The notes: generated by a model from the sequence alone, not told the origin. Counted from the first letter of the stretch, positions 27,830 to 37,345 are shown. The stretch: DNA of 64,000 bases from Myxococcales bacterium (GCA_030652255.1 JAUSAZ010000097.1:1-64000); one strand, 5' to 3'. A program made the numbers and translations.

Positions 27830-28888
27830 TCAACGAGGCCCGCGGCGTTCGTCTCCTGCCGGGTCTGCGGCGCCGAGGTCGTAGAGCGCGGCGTCGCGAC
27901 CGTAGCCGGGCCAGTGCACGAGGTCGCGCGGGCAGCGGGCGAGCGTCGCGCACACCAGGTGGTTGCACCGGGCGTCGTAGTCGAAGAAGCCCGTCACCCC
28001 GGCGGTGCGAGCGCGCAGGCGGCGCATCGGGTGCCCCTCGCCGACGATCGACGCGAGGCGGTCGAGCAGCGCGGTCGCGCCGGGGTCGCCCTCGGGCTCG
28101 AGCGCGAGCAGCAGGCGCGGGCGCTCGATGAGGTGCTGCAGCGGCCCGTGGACCATCTGGAGCGCGTCCCAGCACGGCGGGTCGCAGGTGGCGGGGCCCT
28201 CCAGCCATTTCCAGCGCAGGCCGTGCGCGAGCTCGAGGCCCGGGTCGCAGGTCACGATGGCGACGCGGCCCGCCGACGCCAGCGCGGCCGAGCGGTCGTC
28301 CAGCTCGGGCTCGTCGTCCGGGAGCCCGTCGGCGACGGCGTCGAGGTGACCGTCGAAGGGCGGCGCGTCCCCGCGGGCGAGGCAGAGCGCGTCGACGACC
28401 CGGAGCAGGGTCATCGTGGCCGCGGCGGGGCCCTGCACGCGAAGCAGCAGGCCCGACTCGTCGCCCGGGGGATGTCCCACCACGAGGGCGCCGAGCGCGC
28501 GGACCCCCGCGAGGCCGGGGTGCTCCGGCGCCGCGGTGACGACCACGCAGGCGGCGAAGGACGCCGTGCGGGCGAGGGCGAGGCGGGCGTTGGGCGCGAG
28601 CCCCTGGGTGATGACCACGAGCACGGCGCTCGGGTCGGTGACGTCGGCCACGCGCTCCGGGGCGAAGGCCGAGAGCGGGACGAAGCCCGCGCAGGCGTGG
28701 AGGTGCCGACGGAGCAGCGCGGCGAAGAGGCGCCCGGGGCCCTCCGAGGCGCCCGCGCCGGTGATCACCCAGCGGGTGCGCCGGGCCACGGCGTCGAGCG
28801 GGGGCAGCGGGGCGGCGAGGGCGGCGCGGAGCACCGACTGCAGGTCGGCGCAGCGCTGGCGGAGCAGGTCGAGTCCGTCGGCGCCCAT
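27830..28888 (-). CDS. SIS-domain-like protein
   Basis: Encodes 352 residues with no signal peptide, so it is probably cytoplasmic. It resembles two SIS (sugar isomerase) modules. The first has VITGAGASEGPGRLFAALLR and SAVLVVITQGLAPNARLAL, the second RVAIVTCDPGLELAHGLRW and DALQMVHGPLQHLIERPRLL. SIS domains bind phosphosugars; the family includes isomerases, deglycases and regulators. No glutamine amidotransferase part is present. The match is by eye and rather weak, so the enzyme activity is open. The ATG shares one base with the stop of the upstream heme lipoprotein gene (TGATG). The next gene downstream is PAD. Confidence 0.55.
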   Translation of the reverse strand: MGADGLDLLRQRCADLQSVLRAALAAPLPPLDAVARRTRWVITGAGASEGPGRLFAALLRRHLHACAGFVPLSAFAPERVADVTDPSAVLVVITQGLAPNARLALARTASFAACVVVTAAPEHPGLAGVRALGALVVGHPPGDESGLLLRVQGPAAATMTLLRVVDALCLARGDAPPFDGHLDAVADGLPDDEPELDDRSAALASAGRVAIVTCDPGLELAHGLRWKWLEGPATCDPPCWDALQMVHGPLQHLIERPRLLLALEPEGDPGATALLDRLASIVGEGHPMRRLRARTAGVTGFFDYDARCNHLVCATLARCPRDLVHWPGYGRDAALYDLGAADPAGDERRGPR

Positions 28889-29772
28889 CACGGTCCTGCG
28901 TCGGGGCGGGCGTCGGGGTCGTGCTTGCGGAGGGCCATGGCGCGAAAATACGCGATCAGCCCGTCGAGGTCGTCGTCGCCGAGGTGGGGGTGCGCGGGCA
29001 TCGCGCTGTAGCGGAAGGTGAGCGGGTTGCGGATGTACGCCCGGATCTGCGCCTCGGGGCGGTACTCGGTGACGCCCTGCGGGACGTTGAGCTCCGGGCC
29101 CACCCGCCCGCCCTCGCGGTTGATGGCGTGGCAACGGATACACAGGTCGGTAAAGATCGCGTAGCCGCGGCGCGCGGGGGACCCGTCGGGTTCGCCCGCC
29201 GGGGCCGTGTGGGGGAACACCGCCTCGAAGCGGGCGATCTCGATGACCGCCAGCTGCCACGGGCGCGGGTGCGTCTCGAGGTCGACCTGCGAGGGCTCGC
29301 GCCACACGAGGTACGCGGGCCCGGGGTTGGCGCGCTGCGGGCCGATGGGCTCCCAGCCCGGGCGGTCGAGGTCGCGGATGGCGAGGTAGGCCCCGGGTTC
29401 GAGCAGGCGCTCGCCGGAGATGGGCACGGTGTACCCGTCCCGGGAGCGCAGCACGAACTGCCGCGTGCGCAGGGGCTCGCGCACGGCGCCGCCGAAGGCC
29501 TCGGCGAGGACCCGGGCGAGGCGCAGCGCGCGGAAGCGCTTGGCGCGGTGGTAGTAGCCGTCGAAGTTCTCGACCGTCTCGGGGCCGATGAGCGCGGTGA
29601 GCTCGCCCAGGGTGAGCACCCGCACGGTGCGCCCGTCGACGCGGAACTCCAGGCGCGCGCCAGGGTCCTCCGCGGCGGCCCGGCCCGCGTCCGGGACGAC
29701 GGTGCCGGGCGGATGTCGGCCGCATGCGCCGAGGCCGAGGGCGAGGGTGAGGGCGACGGCGAGGCGCCTCAC
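28888..29772 (-). CDS. c-type cytochrome lipoprotein with sulfite-oxidase-fold-like N-terminal part
   Basis: Encodes 294 residues from GTG 29772, which overlaps the stop of the membrane protein gene (GTGA). The signal peptide has lipobox LGAC. Residues about 40-190 contain VRVLTLGELTAL, RALRLARVLAEAF, FVLRSRDGYTVPIS and AYLVWREPSQ, resembling the molybdopterin-domain fold of the sulfite oxidase/YedY family, but no cofactor cysteine is evident. Residues about 200-280 are a class I cytochrome c with heme motif CIRCH (Cys211, Cys214, His215) and a candidate axial Met in SAMPAHPHLG. It probably carries electrons or senses redox state outside the cytoplasm. The downstream neighbour is the SIS-like gene. 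Confidence 0.75.
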   Translation of the reverse strand: MRRLAVALTLALGLGACGRHPPGTVVPDAGRAAAEDPGARLEFRVDGRTVRVLTLGELTALIGPETVENFDGYYHRAKRFRALRLARVLAEAFGGAVREPLRTRQFVLRSRDGYTVPISGERLLEPGAYLAIRDLDRPGWEPIGPQRANPGPAYLVWREPSQVDLETHPRPWQLAVIEIARFEAVFPHTAPAGEPDGSPARRGYAIFTDLCIRCHAINREGGRVGPELNVPQGVTEYRPEAQIRAYIRNPLTFRYSAMPAHPHLGDDDLDGLIAYFRAMALRKHDPDARPDAGP

Positions 29773-30461
29773 GCGCGGAGACCCCGGGGCGCGCGCCACG
29801 CGACGAAGGCCACGAAGCAGCCGTAGTAGAGGACGTTGGGGGCGAGGCGCAGCAGGTAGGCCAGGTCGACGCCCGACAGGATGAGCACGTCCGAGGTCAC
29901 CCAGAGGGCGTACTGCGCGAGGAAGAAGTGCGCGACGGCACGGGCGAGGCCGAGGGCGGGCGCGTCGGTGGCGGGCGCGCGGCGGGGGAGGATCGCGAGG
30001 CGCCACGCGGCGAAGAGCCCGAGCGAGACGAGCTCGTAGAAGAGGAAGACGTGGCGCGTGGCGGCGAAGGTGGCGGGCGCGACGAGCGTCGCGCCGGCGA
30101 CGGCGAGGGAGGCCACGAAGCTCCAGCCGAGGGCGCGCGCCCAGGTGGACGACCACGCGCGGGAGGGCGACGTGAGGCGCTCGAGGAGGAGGTAGGCGCG
30201 CAGGTCGCCGAGGATGACGAAGGCGATGGAGGCCACGCGCTCGGCCCCGGGGTGGCCGTGGAGGGGCGAGGCGAAGCCGGTGAGCGAGGCGTCGAGGACG
30301 ATCTCGAGGCCCCACCAGAGCAGCCACGCGCGGAGGAAGGGCGGGTCGGTGTCGCGCCCTTGGGCGCGGCGGGCGAGCGCCACGGCGAGGCCCACCACCG
30401 CGAGCGGCAGGAGGGTTCCGGGGTGGTGCCAGGGGGAGGCGTAGATCTCGGCGGGGGTCAT
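29769..30461 (-). CDS. Multi-pass membrane protein of unknown function
   Basis: Encodes 230 residues, mostly hydrophobic. I see about six membrane helices, for example LPLAVVGLAVALA, AFVILGDLRAYLLLERL, SFVASLAVAGATLVAP, LFYELVSLGLFAAWRLAIL, LAQYALWVTSDVLILSG and NVLYYGCFVAFVAWRA. Charged loops lie between them and no transporter signature is visible. Its stop overlaps the start of the heme lipoprotein gene, so it is likely to work with it, perhaps as a membrane partner in electron transfer. I do not recognise the family. Confidence 0.7.
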   Translation of the reverse strand: MTPAEIYASPWHHPGTLLPLAVVGLAVALARRAQGRDTDPPFLRAWLLWWGLEIVLDASLTGFASPLHGHPGAERVASIAFVILGDLRAYLLLERLTSPSRAWSSTWARALGWSFVASLAVAGATLVAPATFAATRHVFLFYELVSLGLFAAWRLAILPRRAPATDAPALGLARAVAHFFLAQYALWVTSDVLILSGVDLAYLLRLAPNVLYYGCFVAFVAWRAPRGLRA

Positions 30462-30501
30462 CAGTCGTGGGACCTGCGACGTGGGATGCCCCGCGGGCGG
30501 A

Positions 30502-31485
30502 TTAGGGTCGCCGCCGGATGGCGCCGGACTGCACGACCTCGAAGGCCGTGCCCGGGACGTCCTTGAGCTGGTCGATGTCGGCGTCGTTCCAGGCGCGGTT
30601 GGCCTCGCCCGAGATGTACCAGTTGCCGCCGGTGTCGGCGGTGAACATCCCGTAGGTGCGCAGGGCCTCGAGGATGACCCGGGCGGCGCCGTGGTAGGCG
30701 CTCAGGTTGTAGGAGCGCTTGAGCCGGAGGCGCAGGCCCATCGGCGGGGCGTCGGGGTCGGCCTCGCCGCCGGGGTGCGTGGCCGGGAGGATCCAGCCGT
30801 CCTGGGTGTGCTCGAAGGTGACGCGCAGGGCGTGGCGGATGGCGCCGGTGCGGATCTCGTCGAGGCGCGCGAGGCCCGGGAAGATGGGCAGCCCGGCCTG
30901 GTCGCAGGAGGTCCAGGTGTCCGGGCGCAGGGCGTTGGAGCGCAGGTCGAAGACGGCCCCGGAGCCGGCGAGCCAGCCGTCGCCGCTGCGCGACGCGTGG
31001 TAGAGCTCGAACAGTCGGCAGGTGCCCGACTGGATGGCGATGACGTGCCGGTCGCGCCCGCCCTCGATGGGGGCGTCGAGGGGGAAGGGGTGGGGCCCCG
31101 GGTCGCTCTCGTCGCCGTACTCGTTGTAGGTCACCGGCACGCGCGGCTGCGAGGCCGGCACCACCACGTAGGGGATGCCGTACTGGGGGTTGCTGCCGAA
31201 GTCGGGGTGCAGGAAGCGCGGGCCGTGGGCCTGGATGTTGGCGATGTAGCGGTCCGAGCGCGGGTCGACCGGGTCGTTGGAGACGTCGCGGTTCCAGGGG
31301 TTGTCCGTGGGGAAGATCTGGCAGCCGCCGACCACGGGCGGGCCGTGCGAGGTCGGCGTGGCCGGGACGCTGGTCACGCCGAGGGTGAGCCGTTGGGCCG
31401 CGCGAAACGAGCGCTGCGGCGAGCAGCGGCACGACGCGCAGAAGGCCATCAGCAGCAGCAACCGCGGAGCGACAGTGCGGATCAC
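30502..31485 (-). CDS. Secreted protein of unknown function with a conserved 'FPxDNPWN' motif
   Basis: Encodes 327 residues from GTG 31485. The N-terminus is a signal peptide (RLLLLMAFCASC) that may be lipidated. The conserved core begins with CQIFPTDNPWNRDVS, followed by RYIANIQAHGPRFLHPDFGS, RHVIAIQSGTCRLFELYHAS and MGLRLRLKRSYNLSAYHGAARVIL. I recall similar FP-DNPWN-DIS proteins in actinobacteria and other bacteria, without a known function; a glycan-related role is only a guess. No strong ribosome binding site is visible. It lies 17 bases downstream of the flippase gene and 40 bases upstream of the membrane protein gene, so it may join the same transcript. Confidence 0.65.
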   Translation of the reverse strand: MIRTVAPRLLLLMAFCASCRCSPQRSFRAAQRLTLGVTSVPATPTSHGPPVVGGCQIFPTDNPWNRDVSNDPVDPRSDRYIANIQAHGPRFLHPDFGSNPQYGIPYVVVPASQPRVPVTYNEYGDESDPGPHPFPLDAPIEGGRDRHVIAIQSGTCRLFELYHASRSGDGWLAGSGAVFDLRSNALRPDTWTSCDQAGLPIFPGLARLDEIRTGAIRHALRVTFEHTQDGWILPATHPGGEADPDAPPMGLRLRLKRSYNLSAYHGAARVILEALRTYGMFTADTGGNWYISGEANRAWNDADIDQLKDVPGTAFEVVQSGAIRRRP

Positions 31486-31502
31486 GGGGGGTAACGGTGG
31501 GT

Positions 31503-33008
31503 CTACCACCAGCGCAAACGCCGCCGCAACGCATCCATCGCCGCGCGCTCGTCCGGCGCGCGGAACACCAGCAGCGCGGCGAGGGCGGGATAGGCCACGA
31601 TGATGCCCGCGCGCAGGGCGAGGTTGACCCACCGGGGCGCGTCGAGGCCGCGGTAGCCCACGATCGAGAGGCCCACCGCGAGGGCCGCGAGCGCGGCGAG
31701 GCGGCGGTACTCGTAGGCCACCGGGAGCACCCGGCGCACGGCCTGGTGCAGCGCGAGGGCGTAGAGACCGAAGACCAGCGGGGTGGCGGCGATGGCGCCG
31801 GTGAGGCCGAAGCGCGAGACGAGCGCGACGCCGAGGGCGAGGTCGACGAGGGCGAGGATGGGCTCGATCCAGGCGACCGGGCGGGTGTTGCCGCCCAGGA
31901 CGAGCCCGTTGCGGAAGAACTCCGCGACCTCGCGCAGGGCGAAGGCGAAGGCCACGGCGGGGATGACGAGGGCGGCGCGGGCGAAGGAGGGCGGCGCGAG
32001 GGCCGCGATGACGTCGGGCGCGGCGACGGTGAGCGCGAGGGCGGCCCAGCCGAAGAGGCCGACGAAGAGGGTGAGGGCGCGGGCGAAGCGCGCGTGCCCG
32101 TCGGGCCCGGCCCAGATCACGAACATCTGCGCGGTCCAGGCGTTGCGGAGCGGGCTGCCGATGACCTGCGCGAGCAGCGAGCCGAACTTGAACCCGAGCG
32201 CCCAGCGGCCCACGTCGGCGAGGGTGCCGTAGTGGTTGAGCACGTAGCTGCGGCTGTGGTGCAGGGCGATGATGCTGAGCGCGCCCGGGACGAGCGGCCA
32301 GCCGAAGGCGAGCATGCGGCGGAGGATGGCGAGGTCGAAGACGAGGCCGGTGCGGCGCAGGGTGAGGGCGCAGAGCGCGGTGGCCGTGACCGCGGAGGCG
32401 ATGAGGGTGGAGAGCACCAGGCCCCGCACGCCCAGGTCGAGCGCTGCGATGAACGCGAGGTTGAGCGCGAGGCCGAGCCCGGTGCGGGCGAGGGTCCAGG
32501 CGGCGAAGTGGAGGGGGCGGTCGTCGGCGCGGAAGCGGGTGAGGGGGATCTCGAGCATGGCCTGGAAGGCCACCGCGGCGAAGGTGAGCCGGAGCAGCGG
32601 GGCGCGGCTCGCGTCGCGCAGGAGCGGGGCCGCGAGGACGGGCGAGGCCAGGGCGCCGGCGAGGGCGACCAGGGCCCCCACCCCGGCCAGGAAGGCGATG
32701 GCCGTGGCGGTGACCCGGTCGCGGCCGCGGGTGTCGGGCGCGTCGTGGAGGTGGCGTATGAAGGGGTCGGAGATCGCGGAGGCGAAGAGCACCAGCGCCA
32801 CCTGGTCGACGGTGTCGAGCAGCTCCGCGAGGCCGTAGTCGGCCGCGCCGAGGCGGTGCGTGTACACCGGCACCATCACGAAGGACATGGCCCGGGAGAC
32901 GAGCATCGTGAGGGCGTAGACCGACGACTGCCGGGCGAGCGCGCGGAGCGCCGAGGGGGGCGACACGGCGCGAGGATGCGACGGGTCGACGCCCGCGGGA
33001 AGCGTCAC
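31503..33008 (-). CDS. Polysaccharide flippase (Wzx/MOP superfamily)
   Basis: Encodes 501 residues with about 12-14 hydrophobic helices. It starts with LARQSSVYALTMLVSRAMSF then MVPVYTHRLGAADYG, a hallmark of Wzx-type O-antigen and exopolysaccharide flippases. Further support comes from RFRADDRPLHFAAWTLARTG and GWPLVPGALSIIALHHSRSYVL. These proteins flip lipid-linked oligosaccharides across the inner membrane. The GTG at 33008 is one of several possible starts. No glycosyltransferase genes are adjacent, which is unusual. It is the first of seven close co-directional genes that include the PAD lipoprotein. Confidence 0.85.
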   Translation of the reverse strand: MTLPAGVDPSHPRAVSPPSALRALARQSSVYALTMLVSRAMSFVMVPVYTHRLGAADYGLAELLDTVDQVALVLFASAISDPFIRHLHDAPDTRGRDRVTATAIAFLAGVGALVALAGALASPVLAAPLLRDASRAPLLRLTFAAVAFQAMLEIPLTRFRADDRPLHFAAWTLARTGLGLALNLAFIAALDLGVRGLVLSTLIASAVTATALCALTLRRTGLVFDLAILRRMLAFGWPLVPGALSIIALHHSRSYVLNHYGTLADVGRWALGFKFGSLLAQVIGSPLRNAWTAQMFVIWAGPDGHARFARALTLFVGLFGWAALALTVAAPDVIAALAPPSFARAALVIPAVAFAFALREVAEFFRNGLVLGGNTRPVAWIEPILALVDLALGVALVSRFGLTGAIAATPLVFGLYALALHQAVRRVLPVAYEYRRLAALAALAVGLSIVGYRGLDAPRWVNLALRAGIIVAYPALAALLVFRAPDERAAMDALRRRLRWW

Positions 33009-33106
33009 GGCGCGAGGGTGACAGAGATGTCGCGGGCGCGAAGTCGGGATTGACCGGGGCGGGCGCTGGGGCAGAGACTCGCGCCACCGAATTGGAGGTT
33101 CATGTG

Positions 33107-35101
33107 ATGGTTCGCTGGTGGCGGCTCCTGGCCGCAGGGGTCGCGTTGAGCGGTTGGCTCGGGTGTTCGTCGGACGACGGGGGGCTCGTCTGCAACGCGC
33201 CCTCGACGGTGTGCGGGGCAGCCTGCGCGGACGTCTCGACCGATGTCCGCAACTGCGGCGCCTGCGGCACGGCGTGCGGTGCCGGTGCGCGCTGCGTGCT
33301 GGGACGGTGCCTGTCGCCCTGCGGCGATGACCAGACCTACTGCAACGGGCAGTGCGCCGACCTCCAGACCAGCCAGGAGCACTGCGGCGCCTGTGGCACG
33401 GCCTGCGCGGGGGGAACCCTCTGCGTCGACGGCGCGTGCGCCGTGTCGTGCCCGGCGGGCGCGACCCGCTGCGAGCTCGCCGGGGGGGCCGGGGCCATCT
33501 GCGCCAACGTGACCAACAACCGCCTCCATTGCGGCGGGTGCAACCGGGCCTGCGCCGCGGGCCAGCTCTGCGTGGGCGGGGTCTGCCGCGCCGGCTGCCC
33601 GGAGGGCTCCGCGGCCTGCCAGGACCGCTGCGTCGACCTCCAGAGCGACAACGCCAACTGCGGCGCGTGCCGGGCCACCTGCTCGCAGGGCTTCTCCTGC
33701 CAGGCGGGCCGCTGCCGCCTCGCCGAGTGCCCGGCGGGCACCATGGCCTGCGGCACCCGCTGCGCCAACGTGCAGACCGACCGCGACAACTGCGGCCGCT
33801 GCGGCATGGCCTGCCCCCCGAGCAACGTGTGCACCGCGGGCATGTGCATGGCGACCTGCGCCATGGGGCAGACCCGCTGCAACGAGGACTGCGTGAGCCT
33901 CCAGACGTCCAACAGCAACTGCGGCGCCTGCGGCACCATCTGCCAGGGCGGCCAGATCTGCCGGGCCGGGGCCTGCGTGCGGGAGTGCGGCGCGGGCCAG
34001 ACCCTCTGCGGCGACCGCTGCGTGAGCACCGCCACCGACCGGGCCAACTGCGGTGCGTGCGGTACCGCGTGCCCGGCCATCCAGGTGTGCATGGCGGGCG
34101 CGTGCGTGCCCACCTGCGCGGCGGGCCAGACCCTCTGCGGCGCGGTGTGCTCCTCCACCGACTCCGATCCGACCAACTGCGGCGCCTGCGGCACCGCGTG
34201 CGCCGCGGGCCAGGCCTGCGTGGCCGGGGTGTGCACCGCGGCCCAGGCGACGGACCCGGGCTGCCTCAGCCCGAGCGTCCGCTGCGGCGCGGCGTGCACT
34301 GACGTGCGCAACGACAACGTCCACTGCGGCCTCTGCGGCCGCGGGTGCCCGGCCAACCAGGCCTGCGTCGCGGGCATCTGCTCGGCGCTGTGCCTCGCCT
34401 CGCAGCAGCGGTGCGCGGGCGCGTGCATCAGCGTGCAGTCAGACCGGGCCAACTGCGGCGCCTGCGGCAACGCGTGCACCGCGGGCCGGGTGTGCATCGC
34501 CGGGGCCTGCGCGCCGGGCTACGGCCGCGAGCTCATCGCCAACGCCACGGGCTTCATCGACGCCTGCGCCGCCAGCGGGGCGCAGACCGTCCTGCCGCTG
34601 GTCGATGACCAGTCGGTGCGGACGCCGCTCCCCTTCCCCGTGCGGTACTGGGGCACCGATCTCGCGACGGGGGCGATGATCAACGTGACCTCCAATGGCT
34701 GGCTGGGCCTGGACGGCGTCACCAGCGCCTCGCTGGGCGGCACCATCCCGTCGACCTCCACGCCCAACAGCGTGGTCGCGGTGTTCTGGCGCGACCTCGC
34801 CACGGCCGACCCGGGCGTCTGCGTGGCGACCGTGGGCACGGCCCCGAACCGTCGCTGGGTGGTCGAGTGGCAGAACACCCGGCTGCTGGGCGGCACGGAG
34901 ACCTTCACGGCCGAGGCCGTCTTCCACGAGGGCACCGGCGTCATCGAGCTGATCTACCGGAGCTTCGACGTCCCCACCGCGGGCACCGTCGGCATCGAGG
35001 GCCCCGGCGGCACCGCGGGCGTGTCGGGCTGCCCGACCGAGAGCACGTACAGCTGCGTCCCGAGCGCCAACAGCACCGTCCGCTACACGCCGTCCCCGTA
35101 A
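33107..35101 (+). CDS. Cys-rich repeat surface lipoprotein (10 repeats) with C-terminal globular domain
   Basis: Encodes 664 residues. GGAGG eight bases before ATG 33107 supports the start, and the signal peptide ends in lipobox WLGC. From about residue 25 to 480 there are ten repeat units. Each is about 40-45 residues and centred on a segment like NCGACGTACAAGQ, with six to eight cysteines. The C-terminal 190 residues have GFIDAC, PFPVRYWGT, SNGWLGLDG and VFWRDLA, matching the C-terminal domain of the lipoprotein at 252-1193. These proteins are common in myxobacteria and sit on the cell surface; adhesion or a structural role is inferred. It is followed 15 bases later by a paralogue. Confidence 0.8.
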   Translation: MVRWWRLLAAGVALSGWLGCSSDDGGLVCNAPSTVCGAACADVSTDVRNCGACGTACGAGARCVLGRCLSPCGDDQTYCNGQCADLQTSQEHCGACGTACAGGTLCVDGACAVSCPAGATRCELAGGAGAICANVTNNRLHCGGCNRACAAGQLCVGGVCRAGCPEGSAACQDRCVDLQSDNANCGACRATCSQGFSCQAGRCRLAECPAGTMACGTRCANVQTDRDNCGRCGMACPPSNVCTAGMCMATCAMGQTRCNEDCVSLQTSNSNCGACGTICQGGQICRAGACVRECGAGQTLCGDRCVSTATDRANCGACGTACPAIQVCMAGACVPTCAAGQTLCGAVCSSTDSDPTNCGACGTACAAGQACVAGVCTAAQATDPGCLSPSVRCGAACTDVRNDNVHCGLCGRGCPANQACVAGICSALCLASQQRCAGACISVQSDRANCGACGNACTAGRVCIAGACAPGYGRELIANATGFIDACAASGAQTVLPLVDDQSVRTPLPFPVRYWGTDLATGAMINVTSNGWLGLDGVTSASLGGTIPSTSTPNSVVAVFWRDLATADPGVCVATVGTAPNRRWVVEWQNTRLLGGTETFTAEAVFHEGTGVIELIYRSFDVPTAGTVGIEGPGGTAGVSGCPTESTYSCVPSANSTVRYTPSP

Positions 35102-35116
35102 GAACTCGTGCAAACG

Positions 35117-37267
35117 ATGAACACCCTCATGCGAACCCGACCGTCTGCCCTCCTCCTCCGCGCCTGCGCGGCGCTGCTCTTCGTGGCGCTGGCGCCGGCC
35201 TGCAGCGACACCGACAGCCGCTTCACCCCGCAGTCCGACGCCGCGGTCACCGACATGGGCGGCGGGCCCGTGTGCGCCGAGCCGCTCTCGCCGTGCCGCA
35301 GCATGTGCCTCGACCTGAGCACCGACCTGGCCAACTGCGGCACCTGCGGCTTCGCCTGCGCGAGCGACCAGATGTGCGTGAGCGGGCGCTGCCTCGGCGC
35401 CTGCCCGACGGGTCAGACCCGGTGCGGCCAGCGCTGCGTCAACCTCAACACCGACCGCGCCAACTGCGGCACCTGCGACCGGGCGTGCGCCGCCGGTCTC
35501 GTCTGCTCGGAGGGCGAGTGCGGTCAGACCTGCGGGCCCATGTATGCGCGCTGCGATGTCGTCTCCCAGCCGGCCGCCGGGTCCGACGCGGGCGAGCGGG
35601 TGACGGGCCAGGCCTGCACCGACACCGCCACGGACGAGCGCAACTGCGGCGCCTGCGGCAACCGCTGCCCCCAGGGCCACGTGTGCACCAGCGGCGCGTG
35701 CGCGCTCATGTGCCCCGCCTCGCAGATGATGTGCGGCAACGCCTGCGCCGACCTCGCGACGAGCAACGCCCACTGCGGCACCTGCGGCAACGCGTGCCCG
35801 TCGGGCCAGCGCTGCACCGCGGGCGCGTGCGCCCCGGTCGGCTGCCCGACGGGCTTCCTGGTCTGTGGGGCCACGGGGCCCGGCACGGGCACCTGCACCG
35901 ACACGGCCAACGACACCACCAACTGCGGCGCCTGCGGCAACGTGTGCCCCACCCCGGCGTCGTGCCGCATGGGCGTCTGCGGCGTCGATTGCCCGACGGG
36001 CCGTACGTCCTGCGGCGCCACCTGCGTCAACCTCTCCAACGATCGGCTGCACTGCGGGATGTGCGGCGCCGCCTGCCCGACGGGGCAGCTCTGCCTGCTC
36101 GGGGCGTGTCAGCCGGTGTGCCCCACTGGCAGCGTTCGTTGCGGTGACCTCTGCGTCGACACCACCAGCGACGTGCTGAACTGCGGCGCGTGCGGCACCG
36201 CCTGCGCCGCGGGCCAGGTGTGCACCGGCGGCGCCTGCGCGGGGGCCTGCACGGCCACCCAGCGCGACTGCTCGGGCCGCTGCGCCAACGTGGAGAGCGA
36301 CCCGGCCAACTGCGGCGCGTGCGGCGTCCGCTGCGCCGCCGGCTTCGCCTGCCGCGCGGGGCTGTGCCGCCCGCTCGTCGGCACCGACGCGTCGGTCTGC
36401 GCCGCGCCGAGCGAGGTCTGCTCGATGGTGTGCGTCGACCCGCGCACCGACAACCTCAACTGCGGGATGTGCGGCCGCGCCTGCGCGGGCGACCGCATCT
36501 GCGCCGGCGGCGTCTGCTCGGCGGCCTGCACCTCGACCCAGCGGCGCTGCGACGCGGCCTGCGTCACGGTGGCCACCGACCGCAACAACTGCGGCGCCTG
36601 CGGCAACGTGTGCCCGTCGGGGCAGTCGTGCATCGCCGGCCGCTGCGGCTGCGCCACCGGGCAGACCTACTGCGGCGCGGCCTGCGTGAACACGCAGACC
36701 GATCGCACCAACTGCGGCACCTGCGGCACGGCGTGCCGCGGGATGCTCCCCTGCACGGCGGGCGCCTGCGCGTGCCCCGCGGGCCAGACGAACTGCGGCG
36801 ACGCGTGCGTCAACACGCAGTCCGACGGGATGAACTGCGGGGCCTGCGGGCGGAGCTGCGCCGCGGGGATGTTCTGCGTTCGCGGCACCTGCGGCTCGAT
36901 GCCGCCGCTCTATCACGGGTGGATGTCGCCGCTCGCGGGCTGCCTCACCACGGGATACAACATGACGGCGCCCACCAACCTGGGCGGGACCTACCCCTTC
37001 AACACGGGCGACTCCGCCGCGTGCCGGGCGTGGAAGCTCGCCGCCACGGTGTGCACCACCGAGCCGATGGCCTACCTGGGCATGGACAACTGGCAGTGCC
37101 CCATGTCGGGCGGCTTCACCGACCCGGTGTTTGGCACGTACTGCGCGCGCGCCTCCCAGTTCTCGTGCTCGACCTGCCCCGGGTCGTGCAACGCCGGCGC
37201 CTGCTCCGACTCCGGCAGCTCCAACACCCTGCGCAACTGCACCGGCAGCGAGACCGACCAGCCCTGA
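35117..37267 (+). CDS. Cys-rich repeat surface lipoprotein (12 repeats), paralogue
   Basis: Encodes 716 residues. The signal peptide ends in lipobox APAC. ATG 35117 is chosen; GTG 35108 and ATG 35129 are possible. Twelve units centred on motifs like NCGACGNVCPSG or NCGTCGTACRG run from about residue 50 to 595. The final 120 residues are different: PLYHGWMSPLAGC, YPFNTGDSAACRAWKLA and CARASQFSCSTCPGSC suggest a small disulfide-rich domain. It differs in its C-terminus from the upstream paralogue, so repeat arrays have been combined with different ends. The two genes are 15 bases apart and probably co-transcribed. A long inverted repeat follows 78 bases downstream. Confidence 0.8.
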   Translation: MNTLMRTRPSALLLRACAALLFVALAPACSDTDSRFTPQSDAAVTDMGGGPVCAEPLSPCRSMCLDLSTDLANCGTCGFACASDQMCVSGRCLGACPTGQTRCGQRCVNLNTDRANCGTCDRACAAGLVCSEGECGQTCGPMYARCDVVSQPAAGSDAGERVTGQACTDTATDERNCGACGNRCPQGHVCTSGACALMCPASQMMCGNACADLATSNAHCGTCGNACPSGQRCTAGACAPVGCPTGFLVCGATGPGTGTCTDTANDTTNCGACGNVCPTPASCRMGVCGVDCPTGRTSCGATCVNLSNDRLHCGMCGAACPTGQLCLLGACQPVCPTGSVRCGDLCVDTTSDVLNCGACGTACAAGQVCTGGACAGACTATQRDCSGRCANVESDPANCGACGVRCAAGFACRAGLCRPLVGTDASVCAAPSEVCSMVCVDPRTDNLNCGMCGRACAGDRICAGGVCSAACTSTQRRCDAACVTVATDRNNCGACGNVCPSGQSCIAGRCGCATGQTYCGAACVNTQTDRTNCGTCGTACRGMLPCTAGACACPAGQTNCGDACVNTQSDGMNCGACGRSCAAGMFCVRGTCGSMPPLYHGWMSPLAGCLTTGYNMTAPTNLGGTYPFNTGDSAACRAWKLAATVCTTEPMAYLGMDNWQCPMSGGFTDPVFGTYCARASQFSCSTCPGSCNAGACSDSGSSNTLRNCTGSETDQP

Positions 37268-37345
37268 CCCTCCGCGCGGGCTCCGCCGTCGCGGAGCCCC
37301 GTCCCCCTCCCGCGCTCCCGATCCCGCAACCGCAGACAAGACGAA

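Noticed and set aside
33200..37000. Periodic NCGACG-coding DNA repeats resembling a CRISPR array
   Set aside because: Repeat and spacing are coding, imperfect and in frame with cysteine-rich proteins; no identical direct repeats or cas genes exist.
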